From: Flavobacterium sp. MDT1-60
GTDB lineage: Bacteria > Bacteroidota > Bacteroidia > Flavobacteriales > Flavobacteriaceae
Assembly: GCF_014844035.1 (NCBI RefSeq)
Contig: NZ_CP062159.1
Location: 4,712,001 to 4,776,000, forward strand
Direction: 5' to 3'
DNA length: 64,000 nt
Both the position numbers and the translations under genes were made by a program. Positions 42,943 to 52,366 of this stretch are shown one piece after another. The notes below the pieces were generated by a model. The model made no database searches. It saw only the letters and a list, made by a program, of their open reading frames with translations, and was not told the DNA's origin. How positions within the stretch are numbered: the stretch's first letter is position 1; each line of letters starts with the position of its first letter.

Positions 42943-44145
42943 ATGAAAAACTTTAATCCGGCAGATAAAATTCAGGATTTGCAATATTTTGGGGAATTTG
43001 GAGGGGTGAATCCTTCGATTTCTGATTCTTCTACCTATACTTTCCTTTCGGCGAAAACTATGTTTGATACTTTTGAAGGAAACATGGAAGGCTGTTATTT
43101 GTATTCGCGTCATTCTTCGCCAAGCAATTTGTATTTGGATCAGGCTTTGGCGGCGATGGAAGGAACAGAAACAGCAAACGTATCAGCTTCGGGAATGGGT
43201 GCTATTACGCCTACACTATTGCAGCTTTGCGGTGCGGGCGACCACATTGTTTCAAGCCGAACAATCTATGGTGGAACGTATGCTTTTTTGAAGAATTTTA
43301 CACCTCGATTCGGAATTGAAACGAGTTTTGTAGACATCACAAAATTAGATGTTGTGGAAGCTTCTATTACGCCAAATACGAAAGTTATTTATTGCGAAAC
43401 CGTTAGTAATCCTTTATTGGAAGTAGCTGATATAGCTGGCTTGGCTAAAATTGCTAAAAAACATAATTTAAAGTTGGTGGTTGATAATACGTTTTCACCT
43501 TTATCAGTTTCTCCGGCAAAATTAGGAGCCGATATCGTGATTCACAGTTTGACGAAATACATTAACGGAAGTAGTGATACCGTTGGCGGTGTGACTTGTG
43601 CATCAAAAGAATTTATCAATTCGCTGAAAAATGTAAACTCTGGAGCGAGCATGCTTTTGGGACCAACAATGGACAGTTTGCGATCGGCTTCTGTGATGAA
43701 AAATCTTCGTACGCTTCATATCCGAATTAAACAACACAGTCATAACGCACATTTTCTGGCAGATCAGTTTGAGGCGGATGGTTTGAAAACGGTTTATCCG
43801 GGATTGAAAAGTCACCCGAGTCACGAGCTTTACAAAACGATGATTAATCCGGAATATGGTTTTGGCGGAATGATGACGATCGACGTTGGAACTTTGGAAA
43901 AAGCCAATGAATTAATGGAATTGATGCAGGCAAGAAACTTAGGCTATTTGGCAGTAAGTTTAGGGTTTTACAAAACACTTTTCAGCGCTCCGGGAACCTC
44001 AACATCGAGTGAAATTCCGTTAGAAGAACAAGCTGAAATGGGGCTGACTGATGGTTTAATTCGTTTTTCTATTGGGTTGGATAATGATATTAAGCGTACT
44101 TATGAGATGATGAAAGCTTGTATGGTGGAATTGGGTATTCTATAA
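42943..44145 (+). CDS. Cys/Met metabolism PLP-dependent lyase (methionine gamma-lyase-like)
   Basis: This 400-residue fold-type I enzyme has the family's PLP-lysine at K205 (HSLTKYINGSSDTVGG). YSRHSSPSNLYLDQALAAMEG matches the YSRxxNPT region, and VDNTFSPLSVSPAKLGADIVI leads to the active site. The loop Cys expected in true methionine gamma-lyases (position about 116 of the Pseudomonas enzyme) was not established here, so cystathionine lyase activity cannot be excluded. The divergent Lrp-type regulator points to amino acid catabolism. It forms a single gene, followed by repeats and a terminator. Confidence 0.85.
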   Translation: MKNFNPADKIQDLQYFGEFGGVNPSISDSSTYTFLSAKTMFDTFEGNMEGCYLYSRHSSPSNLYLDQALAAMEGTETANVSASGMGAITPTLLQLCGAGDHIVSSRTIYGGTYAFLKNFTPRFGIETSFVDITKLDVVEASITPNTKVIYCETVSNPLLEVADIAGLAKIAKKHNLKLVVDNTFSPLSVSPAKLGADIVIHSLTKYINGSSDTVGGVTCASKEFINSLKNVNSGASMLLGPTMDSLRSASVMKNLRTLHIRIKQHSHNAHFLADQFEADGLKTVYPGLKSHPSHELYKTMINPEYGFGGMMTIDVGTLEKANELMELMQARNLGYLAVSLGFYKTLFSAPGTSTSSEIPLEEQAEMGLTDGLIRFSIGLDNDIKRTYEMMKACMVELGIL

Positions 44146-44154
44146 GAGTTATTT

Positions 44155-44338
44155 CACAGAGATTCGCGGAGGTTTCCACAGAGATACACTAAGGTATTTC
44201 ACGCAGATTTAAAAGGATTTAAGCAGATCAGCGCAGATTTACTTATTTCTGTAAGCTTAAAAAAATCTCTTTAAATCTATTTAAATCTGCTTAAATCTGC
44301 AAAAATCTGCGTGAAACAAAATCACTTTAATCCTTTAA
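44155..44338. repeat. CACGCAGATTT / CACAGAGATT repeats after the PLP lyase gene
   Basis: CACGCAGATTTAAAAGGATT near 44199 is matched by the inverse AATCTGCGTGAAAC near 44304. A half GCCACAGATT-type unit ends at about 44346. No gene is present. Confidence 0.7.
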
Positions 44339-44351
44339 TCTGTGGCAAAAT

Positions 44352-44390
44352 AAAAAAGCCGTTCTGAAAATAATCTCAGAACGGCTTTTT
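44352..44390. terminator. Bidirectional terminator
   Basis: AAAAAAGCCGTTCTGA and TCAGAACGGCTTTTT form a strong stem between convergent genes. Confidence 0.85.
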
Positions 44391-44408
44391 ACATATAACT
44401 TTTGACTT

Positions 44409-46349
44409 CTAACTTCTAACTTCTTCAGGGAAGTTTAGCTTACTATTCTTCCTGCTATAAGTAAAGTAAATAAACAACCCGATTAACAACCAGATCGTGA
44501 AATAAATCCAGTTCCAGACACTTAATTCGGCCATCATGTACAAACAGCAAATTAATCCTAAAAGTGGAATTAAAGATAAATTTTGTCTGAATGACCAAAC
44601 CGCTAATCCAACTAAAACGAAAAGGAAAATCCACATTGGGATTTTGTGTTTGAATAAGCTGAAACCTGATTCGTATTTTAGAGAATCATTGATCGGTAAA
44701 CCTTTTACAACTTCAGCATATTTAACATCGTCGTCTTGGTACTGGCTTAACAAATGCTCTAAATCTGAAGTTTCGGCCGTTTTATTTTTAACGTCGATAC
44801 TTTCCAAATAATTGAAAACTTTTGCAGATTCTTCTTTATCTAAGGACGTAATAATTGTCGTCGCATCGTTTGTTTGCGCTTCATTATTAATAAAAGCCAT
44901 TGTCGCTTTATTGTTGAAAGCAAAAGCGTAATATATTCCGGCAATCATTAAAACCGGCAAAATATACTTCGAATTCACATATGGCGTTTTGAATTTTCCT
45001 CTTGGAATATCCGTTTTATTTTGCAAAACCAAAACTCCCGCACAAACCAATACAAAGGCAAATAAAGTTCCGATACTGCATAAATCGGTAACCATTGTCA
45101 AGTTTAAAAACAAAGCCGGAACCGCAACAACAAAACCGGTTACAATGGTAGCGAATGAAGGTGTTTTGAATTTCGGATGCACAGTAGAAAATTTCTTTGG
45201 CAATAAACCGTCACGGCTCATACTCATCCAGATACGAGGCTGTCCCATTTGAAAAACCAATAAAACGCTCGCCATAGCCACTACTGCACTTACGGCAATA
45301 ATTCCTGACATCCATTTTAAGTTTAATTTATCGAAAACAAATGCCAGAGGATCTCCAACATTCAATTCGTTATAACGCACCATTCCGGTTAGAACCAAGG
45401 CAATGGCAATATATAAAATCGTACAAATAATAATCGCCCACATCATTCCGCGAGGTAAATCACGTTGTGGATTTTTACACTCTTCGGCCGTTGTCGAAAT
45501 CGCATCAAAACCAATATAAGCAAAGAAAACAGCAGAAACTCCTTTTAGAACACCGCTAACGCCATTTGGAGCAAACGGATCCCAGTTTGCAGTATCTACA
45601 TAAAATACACCAACTGCAATAACTAAAAGTACGATGCAAAGTTTTACAACAACCATTGCATTACTCGCATTACGCGACTCTTTCATTCCTCTATAAACCA
45701 AAGCTGTAATCAAAACAATGATGAATAGAGCTGGTAAATCGGCAACAAAATGAAAAGAACCTATTGTTGGCGCCGTTGTCCATGCCGTATAAGCAGCTTG
45801 TAATCCTGATCCTAAGTTTTCATATGTTTTTCCGCCCTGCATTAAAGCTGTGGCATCTTTAAATCCGTTTGAAGCAGTCAAGTAATCCATTTGTATCCAT
45901 TGTGGTAAATGAATCCCGCCACTCTGGAGCAGTCCCGTAAAATAATCACTCCACGATATCGCAACGGTTATATTTCCGACCGCATATTCCATGATTAAAG
46001 CCCAACCGATAATCCAGGCAATAAGTTCTCCAAAAGCTACATAAGAATACGTATAAGCACTTCCTGAAACCGGAACCATCGAAGCAAATTCGGCATAAGC
46101 AAAAGCGGCAAAACTACAGGCCAAAGCCGTAAATAAAAACAAGAAAATAACGGCTGGTCCGCCATCGGCACTTGCTTTTCCGATTGTACTAAAAATTCCC
46201 GCTCCAACGATTGCTGCGATTCCAAAAGCAGTTAAATCTCTGGTCGTTAAATGTTTTCCTAATGCATTATGACCATCTGCTTCGTTTTTTGCAACTTGCT
46301 TGAGAATATCTTGTACCGTTTTTTTTCGGAATAAACCTGATAATGCCAT
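44409..46349 (-). CDS. Amino acid permease, APC superfamily (CAT-like)
   Basis: This 646-residue permease has the cationic amino acid transporter start: LTTRDLTAFGIAAIVGAGIFSTIG, then GPAVIFLFLFTALACSFAAFAYAEFASMVPVSGSAYTYSYV. TAEECKNPQRDLPRGM is the conserved loop 7-8 text. It is longer than usual (about 480-520). Two hydrophilic inserts account for this: residues about 145-190 and about 475-570, the latter (EESAKVFNYLESIDVKNKTA...) a soluble segment between the final spans. The substrate is an amino acid; which one cannot be told. Confidence 0.88.
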   Translation of the reverse strand: MALSGLFRKKTVQDILKQVAKNEADGHNALGKHLTTRDLTAFGIAAIVGAGIFSTIGKASADGGPAVIFLFLFTALACSFAAFAYAEFASMVPVSGSAYTYSYVAFGELIAWIIGWALIMEYAVGNITVAISWSDYFTGLLQSGGIHLPQWIQMDYLTASNGFKDATALMQGGKTYENLGSGLQAAYTAWTTAPTIGSFHFVADLPALFIIVLITALVYRGMKESRNASNAMVVVKLCIVLLVIAVGVFYVDTANWDPFAPNGVSGVLKGVSAVFFAYIGFDAISTTAEECKNPQRDLPRGMMWAIIICTILYIAIALVLTGMVRYNELNVGDPLAFVFDKLNLKWMSGIIAVSAVVAMASVLLVFQMGQPRIWMSMSRDGLLPKKFSTVHPKFKTPSFATIVTGFVVAVPALFLNLTMVTDLCSIGTLFAFVLVCAGVLVLQNKTDIPRGKFKTPYVNSKYILPVLMIAGIYYAFAFNNKATMAFINNEAQTNDATTIITSLDKEESAKVFNYLESIDVKNKTAETSDLEHLLSQYQDDDVKYAEVVKGLPINDSLKYESGFSLFKHKIPMWIFLFVLVGLAVWSFRQNLSLIPLLGLICCLYMMAELSVWNWIYFTIWLLIGLFIYFTYSRKNSKLNFPEEVRS

Positions 46350-46469
46350 ATGTGGTTTTGCTTTTATAAATTAATTTATGTCGGTCTTTGTGGTTTTATT
46401 TTGCAAATAATGCAAAAATTATCCTGATTTCAAATATATAAAACCATTTTGTTTTAATTGGAATTATTT

Positions 46470-46720
46470 TTTGCCACAAAGGCACTAAGGCACTAAGTTT
46501 TTTTAGCCACGAATTACACTAATTTCCCCGAATTTTGTTTCACGCAGATTTAAAAAGATTTTAGCAGATGTGCGCAGATTATTTATTTGCTAAGATTATA
46601 AAATCTTTTTTAAATCTGCTGTAATCTCCTAGATCTGCGTGAAAAAATTGACAAAGACTAACAAAAAATCAGCGCCAATCCGTCTAAATCCGTGTCATCC
46701 ACGTGCCATTTTCTCATTTC
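46470..46720. repeat. Repeat cluster upstream of the Tat-exported oxidoreductase gene
   Basis: TTGCCACAAAGGCACTAAGG, GCCACGAATTACACTAATTT, CACGCAGATTTAAAAAGATT and its inverse ending AGATCTGCGTGAAA follow each other. From 46721 to 46949 the sequence is AT-rich and without a gene. The short open frame across the repeats is not a gene. Confidence 0.7.
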
Positions 46721-46949
46721 AAATACGCACCTGTTTTTTGTCACAAATTAGAAAAATTCTCCCATTTTTTTCGCTTCAAACCTTAATAAAAATCTTCCGT
46801 CTTTTTTTACATTTGTTTTAATCTGACGATCTGGATGAAACAAAATAATTTATAATTATTTTTGAATGAGCATTTTACAAAAATCACAAATGTAATATCT
46901 CTCAAAAAACACCTATTAATAAACCACTACTACTATAAAACCAAACCAC

Positions 46950-48104
46950 ATGGAAAAAATTTCAAGACGATCATTTGTAAATAAATTTGGAGCTGGCGTT
47001 GGAGCCTCCGTGATCATAACAACACTACCCTCTTTCTTAACTGCACCTGATCCTGACAAAATACCCTATACCGGAAAAAAATTAAATGTTGCGCTTTGCG
47101 GTTTAGGAATTTATGCCACAAAGGTTGCAGAAGGATTAGAAGTTTCTGAATACTGTACACTTGCCGGAATAGTTACCGGTACTCCGGCAAAAGCGACCAA
47201 ATGGAAAGCGAAATATAACATACCTGACAAGAACATTTATAACTATCAAAATTTTGATGAGATTATCAACAACAAAGATATTGACTTGGTTTACGTGATA
47301 TTGCCAAATAGCATGCACAAAGATTTTGTTGTTCGTTCTGCAAAAGCCGGCAAACATGTCATTACCGAAAAACCTATGGCAATTACCGTCAAGGAATGTG
47401 AGGAAATGATCAAAGCCTGCAACGATAATAAGGTACAATTGGCAGTTGGTTATCGTTTGCATTATGAACCAACGCACATGGAAATTAAACGACTGGGGCA
47501 AGAGAAAGTTTTCGGAAAAGTACGCTATATAGAAACATCCCTGGGATATAAAACCTATGATACAATTGCCAAAAAACCTGTCGATATAAATGATCCAAGC
47601 GTATGGAGGTTAAATAAGAAATTATCCGGCGGTGGTCCGTTAATGGATTTGGGAATTTATTGTATCCAGGCAAGCCGATATATTTTAGGAGAAGAACCGA
47701 TTGCTGTTACCGCTCAATTCGGAACTGTAAATGACAAAAACAGATTTTCAGAAACAGAGGAAAGTATTTCGTGGCAAATGGAATTCCCTAGCGGTGCAAT
47801 GGCCAATTGCAATTCTTCTGTCGGTTATTATATTGACCGAATTTATGCCACTGCAGACGAGGGTAATTTTCAATTAAGTCCCTCTTTAAGTTACGGCCCC
47901 TACGAAGGAAAAACCTCAAAAGGACCTCTAAAATTCCCTGAAATCAACCAACAGCAAACACAAATGGATGAAATCGCGAAAGTACTATTAGAAAACAAAA
48001 AACTCCCAAACCATATTACCGGCGAAGAAGGACTTAAAGACATTAAAGTCATAAATGCAATCTATAAAGCCGCCGAGACCGGAAAGAAAATCTCATTGAG
48101 TTAA
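46950..48104 (+). CDS. Tat-exported Gfo/Idh/MocA family oxidoreductase
   Basis: This 384-residue protein begins with a twin-arginine signal (ISRRSFVNKFGAGVGASVII), so the folded, cofactor-loaded protein is exported to the periplasm. The Rossmann domain starts LNVALCGLGIYATKVAEG near residue 47, and the family motif is HVITEKPMAITV. This layout matches glucose-fructose oxidoreductase, which carries tightly bound NADP. Substrate is likely a sugar. A long repeat hairpin ends the gene, which is convergent with the FAD/Fe-S gene. Confidence 0.92.
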   Translation: MEKISRRSFVNKFGAGVGASVIITTLPSFLTAPDPDKIPYTGKKLNVALCGLGIYATKVAEGLEVSEYCTLAGIVTGTPAKATKWKAKYNIPDKNIYNYQNFDEIINNKDIDLVYVILPNSMHKDFVVRSAKAGKHVITEKPMAITVKECEEMIKACNDNKVQLAVGYRLHYEPTHMEIKRLGQEKVFGKVRYIETSLGYKTYDTIAKKPVDINDPSVWRLNKKLSGGGPLMDLGIYCIQASRYILGEEPIAVTAQFGTVNDKNRFSETEESISWQMEFPSGAMANCNSSVGYYIDRIYATADEGNFQLSPSLSYGPYEGKTSKGPLKFPEINQQQTQMDEIAKVLLENKKLPNHITGEEGLKDIKVINAIYKAAETGKKISLS

Positions 48105-48114
48105 AAGTTTTTTA

Positions 48115-48190
48115 GCCACGAATTTCACTAATTTTCACTAATTTTTTTTCGAATGATTTTAAATTCGTGAAAATTAGTGAAATTCGTGGC
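48115..48190. repeat. GCCACGAATT-family inverted repeat between convergent genes
   Basis: GCCACGAATTTCACTAATTT and its inverse AAATTAGTGAAATTCGTGGC type arm form an almost full-length hairpin, probably the shared transcription end. Confidence 0.8.
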
Positions 48191-48199
48191 AAACATCTC

Positions 48200-51106
48200 T
48201 CATTTCAGGCACGCTCTCAAAATACTCACCGGATGCTGTGCTTCCCTACTCGTTCCGTCATAAATTTGATGGCGACAGCTGGTTCCTGCAGCGGCGATTT
48301 TTACGTTTTCGGCAGTGGCACGCACTTTTGGGAATAAGGTATCCTCCCCCATTTGCATACTCACCTGATAATGTTCTTTTTCGTAGCCAAAAGATCCCGC
48401 CATTCCACAGCAACCTGAATTATAAATCGTAACCGTATTATTGGTTGGTAAATTCAGCATTGCAAAAGTCGCTTCGACAGAACTCAATGATTTCTGATGA
48501 CAGTGCCCGTGAATTTTGATTTCTTTCTTTTCATCCGAAAAAGAATTCGGTGTGATTTTACCATCTATAATTTCTTTTTTAAAGAATTCTTCGATTGTAT
48601 AGGTATCGTGTGATAACTTTTCAGCAACTTCTCTATCATCTGCCAAACGCAAATATTCGTCTCTAAAAGTCAGAATGGCCGAAGGTTCGATTCCGATTAG
48701 CGGCGTTTTCGCAGAAATTAAATCTTTGAAAATATTCACGTTTGTATTCGCGATTTTCTTCGCTTCTTCCAGGAATCCTTTTGACAAATACGTTCTTCCG
48801 CTTTCTTCGTGGTCGATCACGAGAACCTGATAACCTAATTTGGTTAATAATTCGAAAGCATCGATTCCTATATTTACATCGTAATAATTGGTAAATTCAT
48901 CTACAAACAAATACAATCTTCCGTTCGGAAAATCCGTAACTGCAGGTTTATGATTTTCATGCCATTTTCTAAAAGTCTTTTTTGCTAAAAGCGGCACTTG
49001 TCTTTCCGGTGCAATTCCCATGCTTTTTTTAACCAGCGACTGATTCGAAATAAAGTTGGTTATCGACGGAAACAAACTTCCCATTTTATTCAGTTTTGCG
49101 TTGTGTGCAAAAATTTTATTTCGGGTCGAGAAACCGTTTGCTTTTTGGTATTGGTATAAAAATTCCGCTTTTAAGGTTGCAACGTCCACATTACTCGGAC
49201 ATTCGCTGGCACAGGCTTTACAGCTCACACACAACTCAAAAACTTCGTATAATTCTTTCTGGTCGAATTTATTTTCTTTCTCAGAATACGTCAAATATTC
49301 ACGCAACGCATTTGCTCTCGCACGCGTGGTTTCCTTTTCATTTTTGGTCGCACGATAACTCGGACACATCGCTCCTCCTGCCGATGGCAATTTTCTGCAA
49401 TCTCCGGAACCGTTGCATTTTTCAGCAGCGCGCAAAATCCCTAAACTGTCTGAGAAATCCTGAAACGTTTTAATATCCGGTTCTACCCTTCCCGAAACCA
49501 CACGATGGTTTTCATCCATCTTTAAAGCGTTCACAATCTTCCCGATATTCAAAACCGAATTCGGGTCAAACGCCAATTTGATTCTTTTTAGCAATTCATA
49601 ATTCGTCTCGCCAATCATAAACGGAATAAACTCGCCGCGCACAATTCCGTCGCCGTGTTCCCCGCTTAGCGAACCTCTGTATTTCTTAACCAAAATCGCC
49701 ACATCGGTCGCGATCGTTCTAAAGAGTTTTAAGTCCGATGTTTTCTTCAAATTCAAAACCGGACGCAAATGCAGTTCGCCCGCACCCGCATGCGCATAAT
49801 AAATCGCACCTTGTCCGTGACGCAGCATCATAGCCGAAAACTCCGCAATATATGCGGGTAAATCACTCAATTCAACTGCTGTATCTTCAATAGAATCGGC
49901 TGCTTTGTCGTCGCCTACGATACTTCCCAAAAGCCCGAGGCCGGCTTTTCTAAGTTCATTTACTTTTTCAATATCCGCTCCGTAAATTTTTACGAGCGCG
50001 TAACCAAAGTTATTTTTTTCTAAATCAGCCACTAAGGCATTCGCCTGATTTTCGGCATCCTGTGCATCGTGCGAAGCCACTTCAAACATCATAATCGCTT
50101 TTGGTTCTCCCACCAAAAAGAAACGGTTTTTAATGTGTTCGCGATTCGTTTTCGTACAATCCAAAATCGTATCGTCAATCATTTCTGCTGTGTACAAATG
50201 ATGTTTCATCGCCACCACAACAGATTCCAGCGATTCCTGAATGCTATGATAATGTGCCACCACCATAATATTATTAGCGGGTGGTAAATCGTCAACTTTT
50301 AAGGTAATTTCATACGTAAAGGCCAAAGTTCCTTCGCTTCCGCAGAGTAATTTTCCGAGGTTTATGGTAGGTTCCGTTCCGCCAAACAAATCCGATTTCA
50401 GTAAAATATCAACCGCATAACCCGTATTTCTTCTGTGAATCTCCGGTTTCGGAAACTCTTTTATAATTTCGTCCTGTGTTGCTTTTACCGAAAGTTCGTC
50501 GTAAACGCTTTTGTATATTTTATTTTCTAAGGTGTCGCCTTTGGTTTTCTCGATAAATTCCGCCGAAGTCAGTTCCTTAAAAACAACTTCAGATCCATCG
50601 CTCAAAATCGCTTTGATCTCCACAATTTTATCGCGCGTCACGCCATAGCGAATCGAAGTCGTTCCCGAAGAATTATTGCCCACCATTCCGCCAATCATAC
50701 AGCGGTTGGAAGTCGAAGTATTAGGACCAAAAAACACGCCATGAGGTTTCAGAAACAAATTCAGTTCATCGCGAATCACGCCGGGTTCAACTGTAACCGT
50801 TTTTTTAATCGGGTCGAAATTCAGGATTTTGGTAAAATTCTTCGAAACATCGACCACAATTCCGTCACCCACCGTTTGTCCGGCCAGCGAAGTTCCCGCC
50901 GTTCTTGGCGTAATCGAAATTTGATGTTCCCCCGCAAACCGAATCAGTTTACTTATATCTGCGATAGATTTAGGCACGGCAACCGCTTTTGGTTTAATCC
51001 GGTACACCGAAGCATCGGTCGAATAAAGTGTTTTATGAAGATCATCGTATAAAAGTGTTCCTTCCAACGATGCTGATAATTGTTCTAAATCCTTAAGTAG
51101 TGACAT
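48200..51106 (-). CDS. FAD-linked oxidase with Fe-S and CCG domains (YdiJ-like D-2-hydroxyacid dehydrogenase)
   Basis: In this 968-residue protein the N-terminal PCMH-type FAD domain (about 35-230) contains TPRTAGTSLAGQTVGDGIVVD and GGMVGNNSSGTTSIRYG. An FAD-oxidase C-terminal domain (about 240-520) follows with LSGEHGDGIVRGEF. Ferredoxin-type cysteines come next: CNGSGDCRKL...CPSY and CVSCKACASECPSNVD. The C-terminal CCG region has GHCHQKSL and NSGCCGMAGSFGYEKEHY. The order equals E. coli YdiJ (about 1018 residues), which oxidises D-2-hydroxyglutarate. D-lactate or glycolate are other possible substrates. It probably feeds electrons to quinone. Confidence 0.9.
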   Translation of the reverse strand: MSLLKDLEQLSASLEGTLLYDDLHKTLYSTDASVYRIKPKAVAVPKSIADISKLIRFAGEHQISITPRTAGTSLAGQTVGDGIVVDVSKNFTKILNFDPIKKTVTVEPGVIRDELNLFLKPHGVFFGPNTSTSNRCMIGGMVGNNSSGTTSIRYGVTRDKIVEIKAILSDGSEVVFKELTSAEFIEKTKGDTLENKIYKSVYDELSVKATQDEIIKEFPKPEIHRRNTGYAVDILLKSDLFGGTEPTINLGKLLCGSEGTLAFTYEITLKVDDLPPANNIMVVAHYHSIQESLESVVVAMKHHLYTAEMIDDTILDCTKTNREHIKNRFFLVGEPKAIMMFEVASHDAQDAENQANALVADLEKNNFGYALVKIYGADIEKVNELRKAGLGLLGSIVGDDKAADSIEDTAVELSDLPAYIAEFSAMMLRHGQGAIYYAHAGAGELHLRPVLNLKKTSDLKLFRTIATDVAILVKKYRGSLSGEHGDGIVRGEFIPFMIGETNYELLKRIKLAFDPNSVLNIGKIVNALKMDENHRVVSGRVEPDIKTFQDFSDSLGILRAAEKCNGSGDCRKLPSAGGAMCPSYRATKNEKETTRARANALREYLTYSEKENKFDQKELYEVFELCVSCKACASECPSNVDVATLKAEFLYQYQKANGFSTRNKIFAHNAKLNKMGSLFPSITNFISNQSLVKKSMGIAPERQVPLLAKKTFRKWHENHKPAVTDFPNGRLYLFVDEFTNYYDVNIGIDAFELLTKLGYQVLVIDHEESGRTYLSKGFLEEAKKIANTNVNIFKDLISAKTPLIGIEPSAILTFRDEYLRLADDREVAEKLSHDTYTIEEFFKKEIIDGKITPNSFSDEKKEIKIHGHCHQKSLSSVEATFAMLNLPTNNTVTIYNSGCCGMAGSFGYEKEHYQVSMQMGEDTLFPKVRATAENVKIAAAGTSCRHQIYDGTSREAQHPVSILRACLK

Positions 51107-51126
51107 TTTTGCTGAATATGATTTGA

Positions 51127-51134
51127 CAAAAATA
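51127..51134 (-). promoter_or_regulatory. -7 box of the FAD/Fe-S dehydrogenase promoter
   Basis: Minus-strand TATTTTTG matches TAnnTTTG and lies 20 bases before the ATG at 51106. Confidence 0.45.
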
Positions 51135-51216
51135 GTTATTTTTTTAAGGTTCTGAGGTGCTTTTTTTCAGGTTCAGAGGTGCAAAGGGACAAAGGTTCAT
51201 AGGTTTTTTCCATGAT

Positions 51217-51455
51217 TGTCATCCTGAGCGGAGTCGAAGGCTTTTGAAAACTAAATTTCGACCTCAACAAACACGTGCAGATTGGAATTTGGGATTTTAA
51301 TATTGGAATTTAACCGAATTGTCACCCTGAGCGGAGTCGAAGGCTTTTGAAAACTAAATTTCGACCTCAACAAACACGTGCAGATTGGAATTTGGGATTT
51401 TAATATTGGAATTTAACCGAATTGTCACCCTGAGCGGAGTCGAAGGCTTTTGAAA
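51217..51455. repeat. 103-bp tandem repeat, 2.3 copies
   Basis: Units begin TGTCAYCCTGAGCGGAGTCG at 51217, 51320 and 51423. The first two are nearly identical across all 103 bases (including ACACGTGCAGATTGGAATTT and the following heptads); the third stops after about 33 bases. No gene lies within. Confidence 0.9.
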
Positions 51456-51486
51456 ACGTGAAAAATTGGAATTTCATTTTTCATCA

Positions 51487-51568
51487 GGAGCTATTTCCTG
51501 CTATCCGTTACAATCTTTTGTGTCCGCCGCGGCGGACACAAAAGGATTTCCACTTCTATCAGGGCTAG
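51487..51568 (-). repeat. CTAGCCCTGAT element, copy 4 (core CCGCCGCGGCGG)
   Basis: Reverse orientation: GGAGCTATTTCCTGCTATCC at 51487 and ATCAGGGCTAG ending 51568. The core palindrome TGTCCGCCGCGGCGGACA is identical to copy 1 at 13413, yet the ends resemble copy 3. Confidence 0.8.
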
Positions 51569-51599
51569 GGGACTTGGTTCCATAAGAAGATTTTATGTT

Positions 51600-52055
51600 T
51601 TAAAAATTACGATACAAAAATATCATTAAACCAATGACACCAATTATCATTAGTATCATACTTATCCACATACTAAAAGATGCCAAAAAACTATAGATTT
51701 GAACTTTTTTATTATATTTTTTTATTTCAGGTTCTTCATATAATGCAACATCTTGTTCGATTTTAAGAACATTATGACATACATTGAAACTGTAAAATTG
51801 AGATAAAAAATTAAATATAATTGAAATGACCAGACACATTCCAAAAGCTTTTAAAGGTACACCTATAGGTTTATGATGCTCATATAAAAATTTCATTAAT
51901 TCCAAAGAAAGATAAATTCCCGCTCCATCAACAGTAATCAAAAGATAGTCAAACCTTTGATGTGTAGTTCGCAAATCATCCCAAGTTCTTTTATTAACTT
52001 CTTTTAAATATTCTTCTCTTTTTTTCGATTGAGTTTCTTCCATATATTCTACCAA
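51600..52055 (-). CDS. Membrane protein of unknown function
   Basis: The product is 151 residues (147 if the ATG at 52043 is used). A charged N-terminal helix (EETQSKKREEYLKEVNKRTWDDLRTTHQRF) leads to a hydrophobic pair (about 38-52 and 67-88) and, after a short acidic loop, two more spans (about 118-146). The pattern of a cytoplasmic helix plus four spans resembles small effector- or channel-like membrane proteins, but no family was recognised. Located in the accessory patch next to the 103-bp repeats. Confidence 0.6.
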   Translation of the reverse strand: MVEYMEETQSKKREEYLKEVNKRTWDDLRTTHQRFDYLLITVDGAGIYLSLELMKFLYEHHKPIGVPLKAFGMCLVISIIFNFLSQFYSFNVCHNVLKIEQDVALYEEPEIKKYNKKVQIYSFLASFSMWISMILMIIGVIGLMIFLYRNF

Positions 52056-52219
52056 TTAAACTGAAAATATTTTCGTCTTGTATATATTTCATTTATTTAA
52101 AATATTCTCGATTGTAAAAATAACGTTTTATATTTACCGCGTAGAAATTGTTTGCTCCAAGCAACAACATTTTCTTTCTTAAAATATAATATTTTTCTTA
52201 CTTAAAATATTTTTTTTGA

Positions 52220-52227
52220 TATCTTTG
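52220..52227 (+). promoter_or_regulatory. -7 box upstream of the 52230-52364 segment
   Basis: TATCTTTG matches TAnnTTTG. Repeated CTTACTTAAAATAT-like text lies just upstream (52175-52215) and could be a binding site. Confidence 0.5.
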
Positions 52228-52229
52228 CA

Positions 52230-52364
52230 GTCCTAAACACAAAGAAAAATGATATCAAAAAAGCTTTTGCCCGTACGGTATGGTGGCGGTATTGGAAACA
52301 ACTGCAACGCACTTTGTGGCGTAGGACACCTTAGCTGTGCGGGTTCTTTTCCTAAACACAAAGA
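52230..52364 (+). other. 120-bp segment bounded by 15-bp direct repeats, between promoter and gene
   Basis: TCCTAAACACAAAGA occurs at 52231-52245 and again at 52350-52364. If one copy plus the intervening bases were removed, the promoter at 52220 would lead straight to the ATG at 52367 with a normal short leader. The segment is GC-richer than its surroundings, can pair near its ends (GCCCGTAC with GTGCGGGT) and has an ACGC/GCGT hairpin inside. It also encodes a possible Cys-rich peptide from ATG 52249 (NCNALCGVGHLSCAGS). It could be a small insertion, a structured leader RNA or a leader peptide. Confidence 0.45.
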
Positions 52365-52366
52365 TT

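Noticed and set aside
46639..46821. 60-codon frame before the Tat-exported oxidoreductase gene
   Set aside because: It begins inside a CACGCAGATT repeat and reads through AT-rich spacer; no gene-like features.
51217..51455. 103-bp tandem units as CRISPR array
   Set aside because: The whole unit including the middle is repeated; there is no unique spacer and no cas gene in the window.
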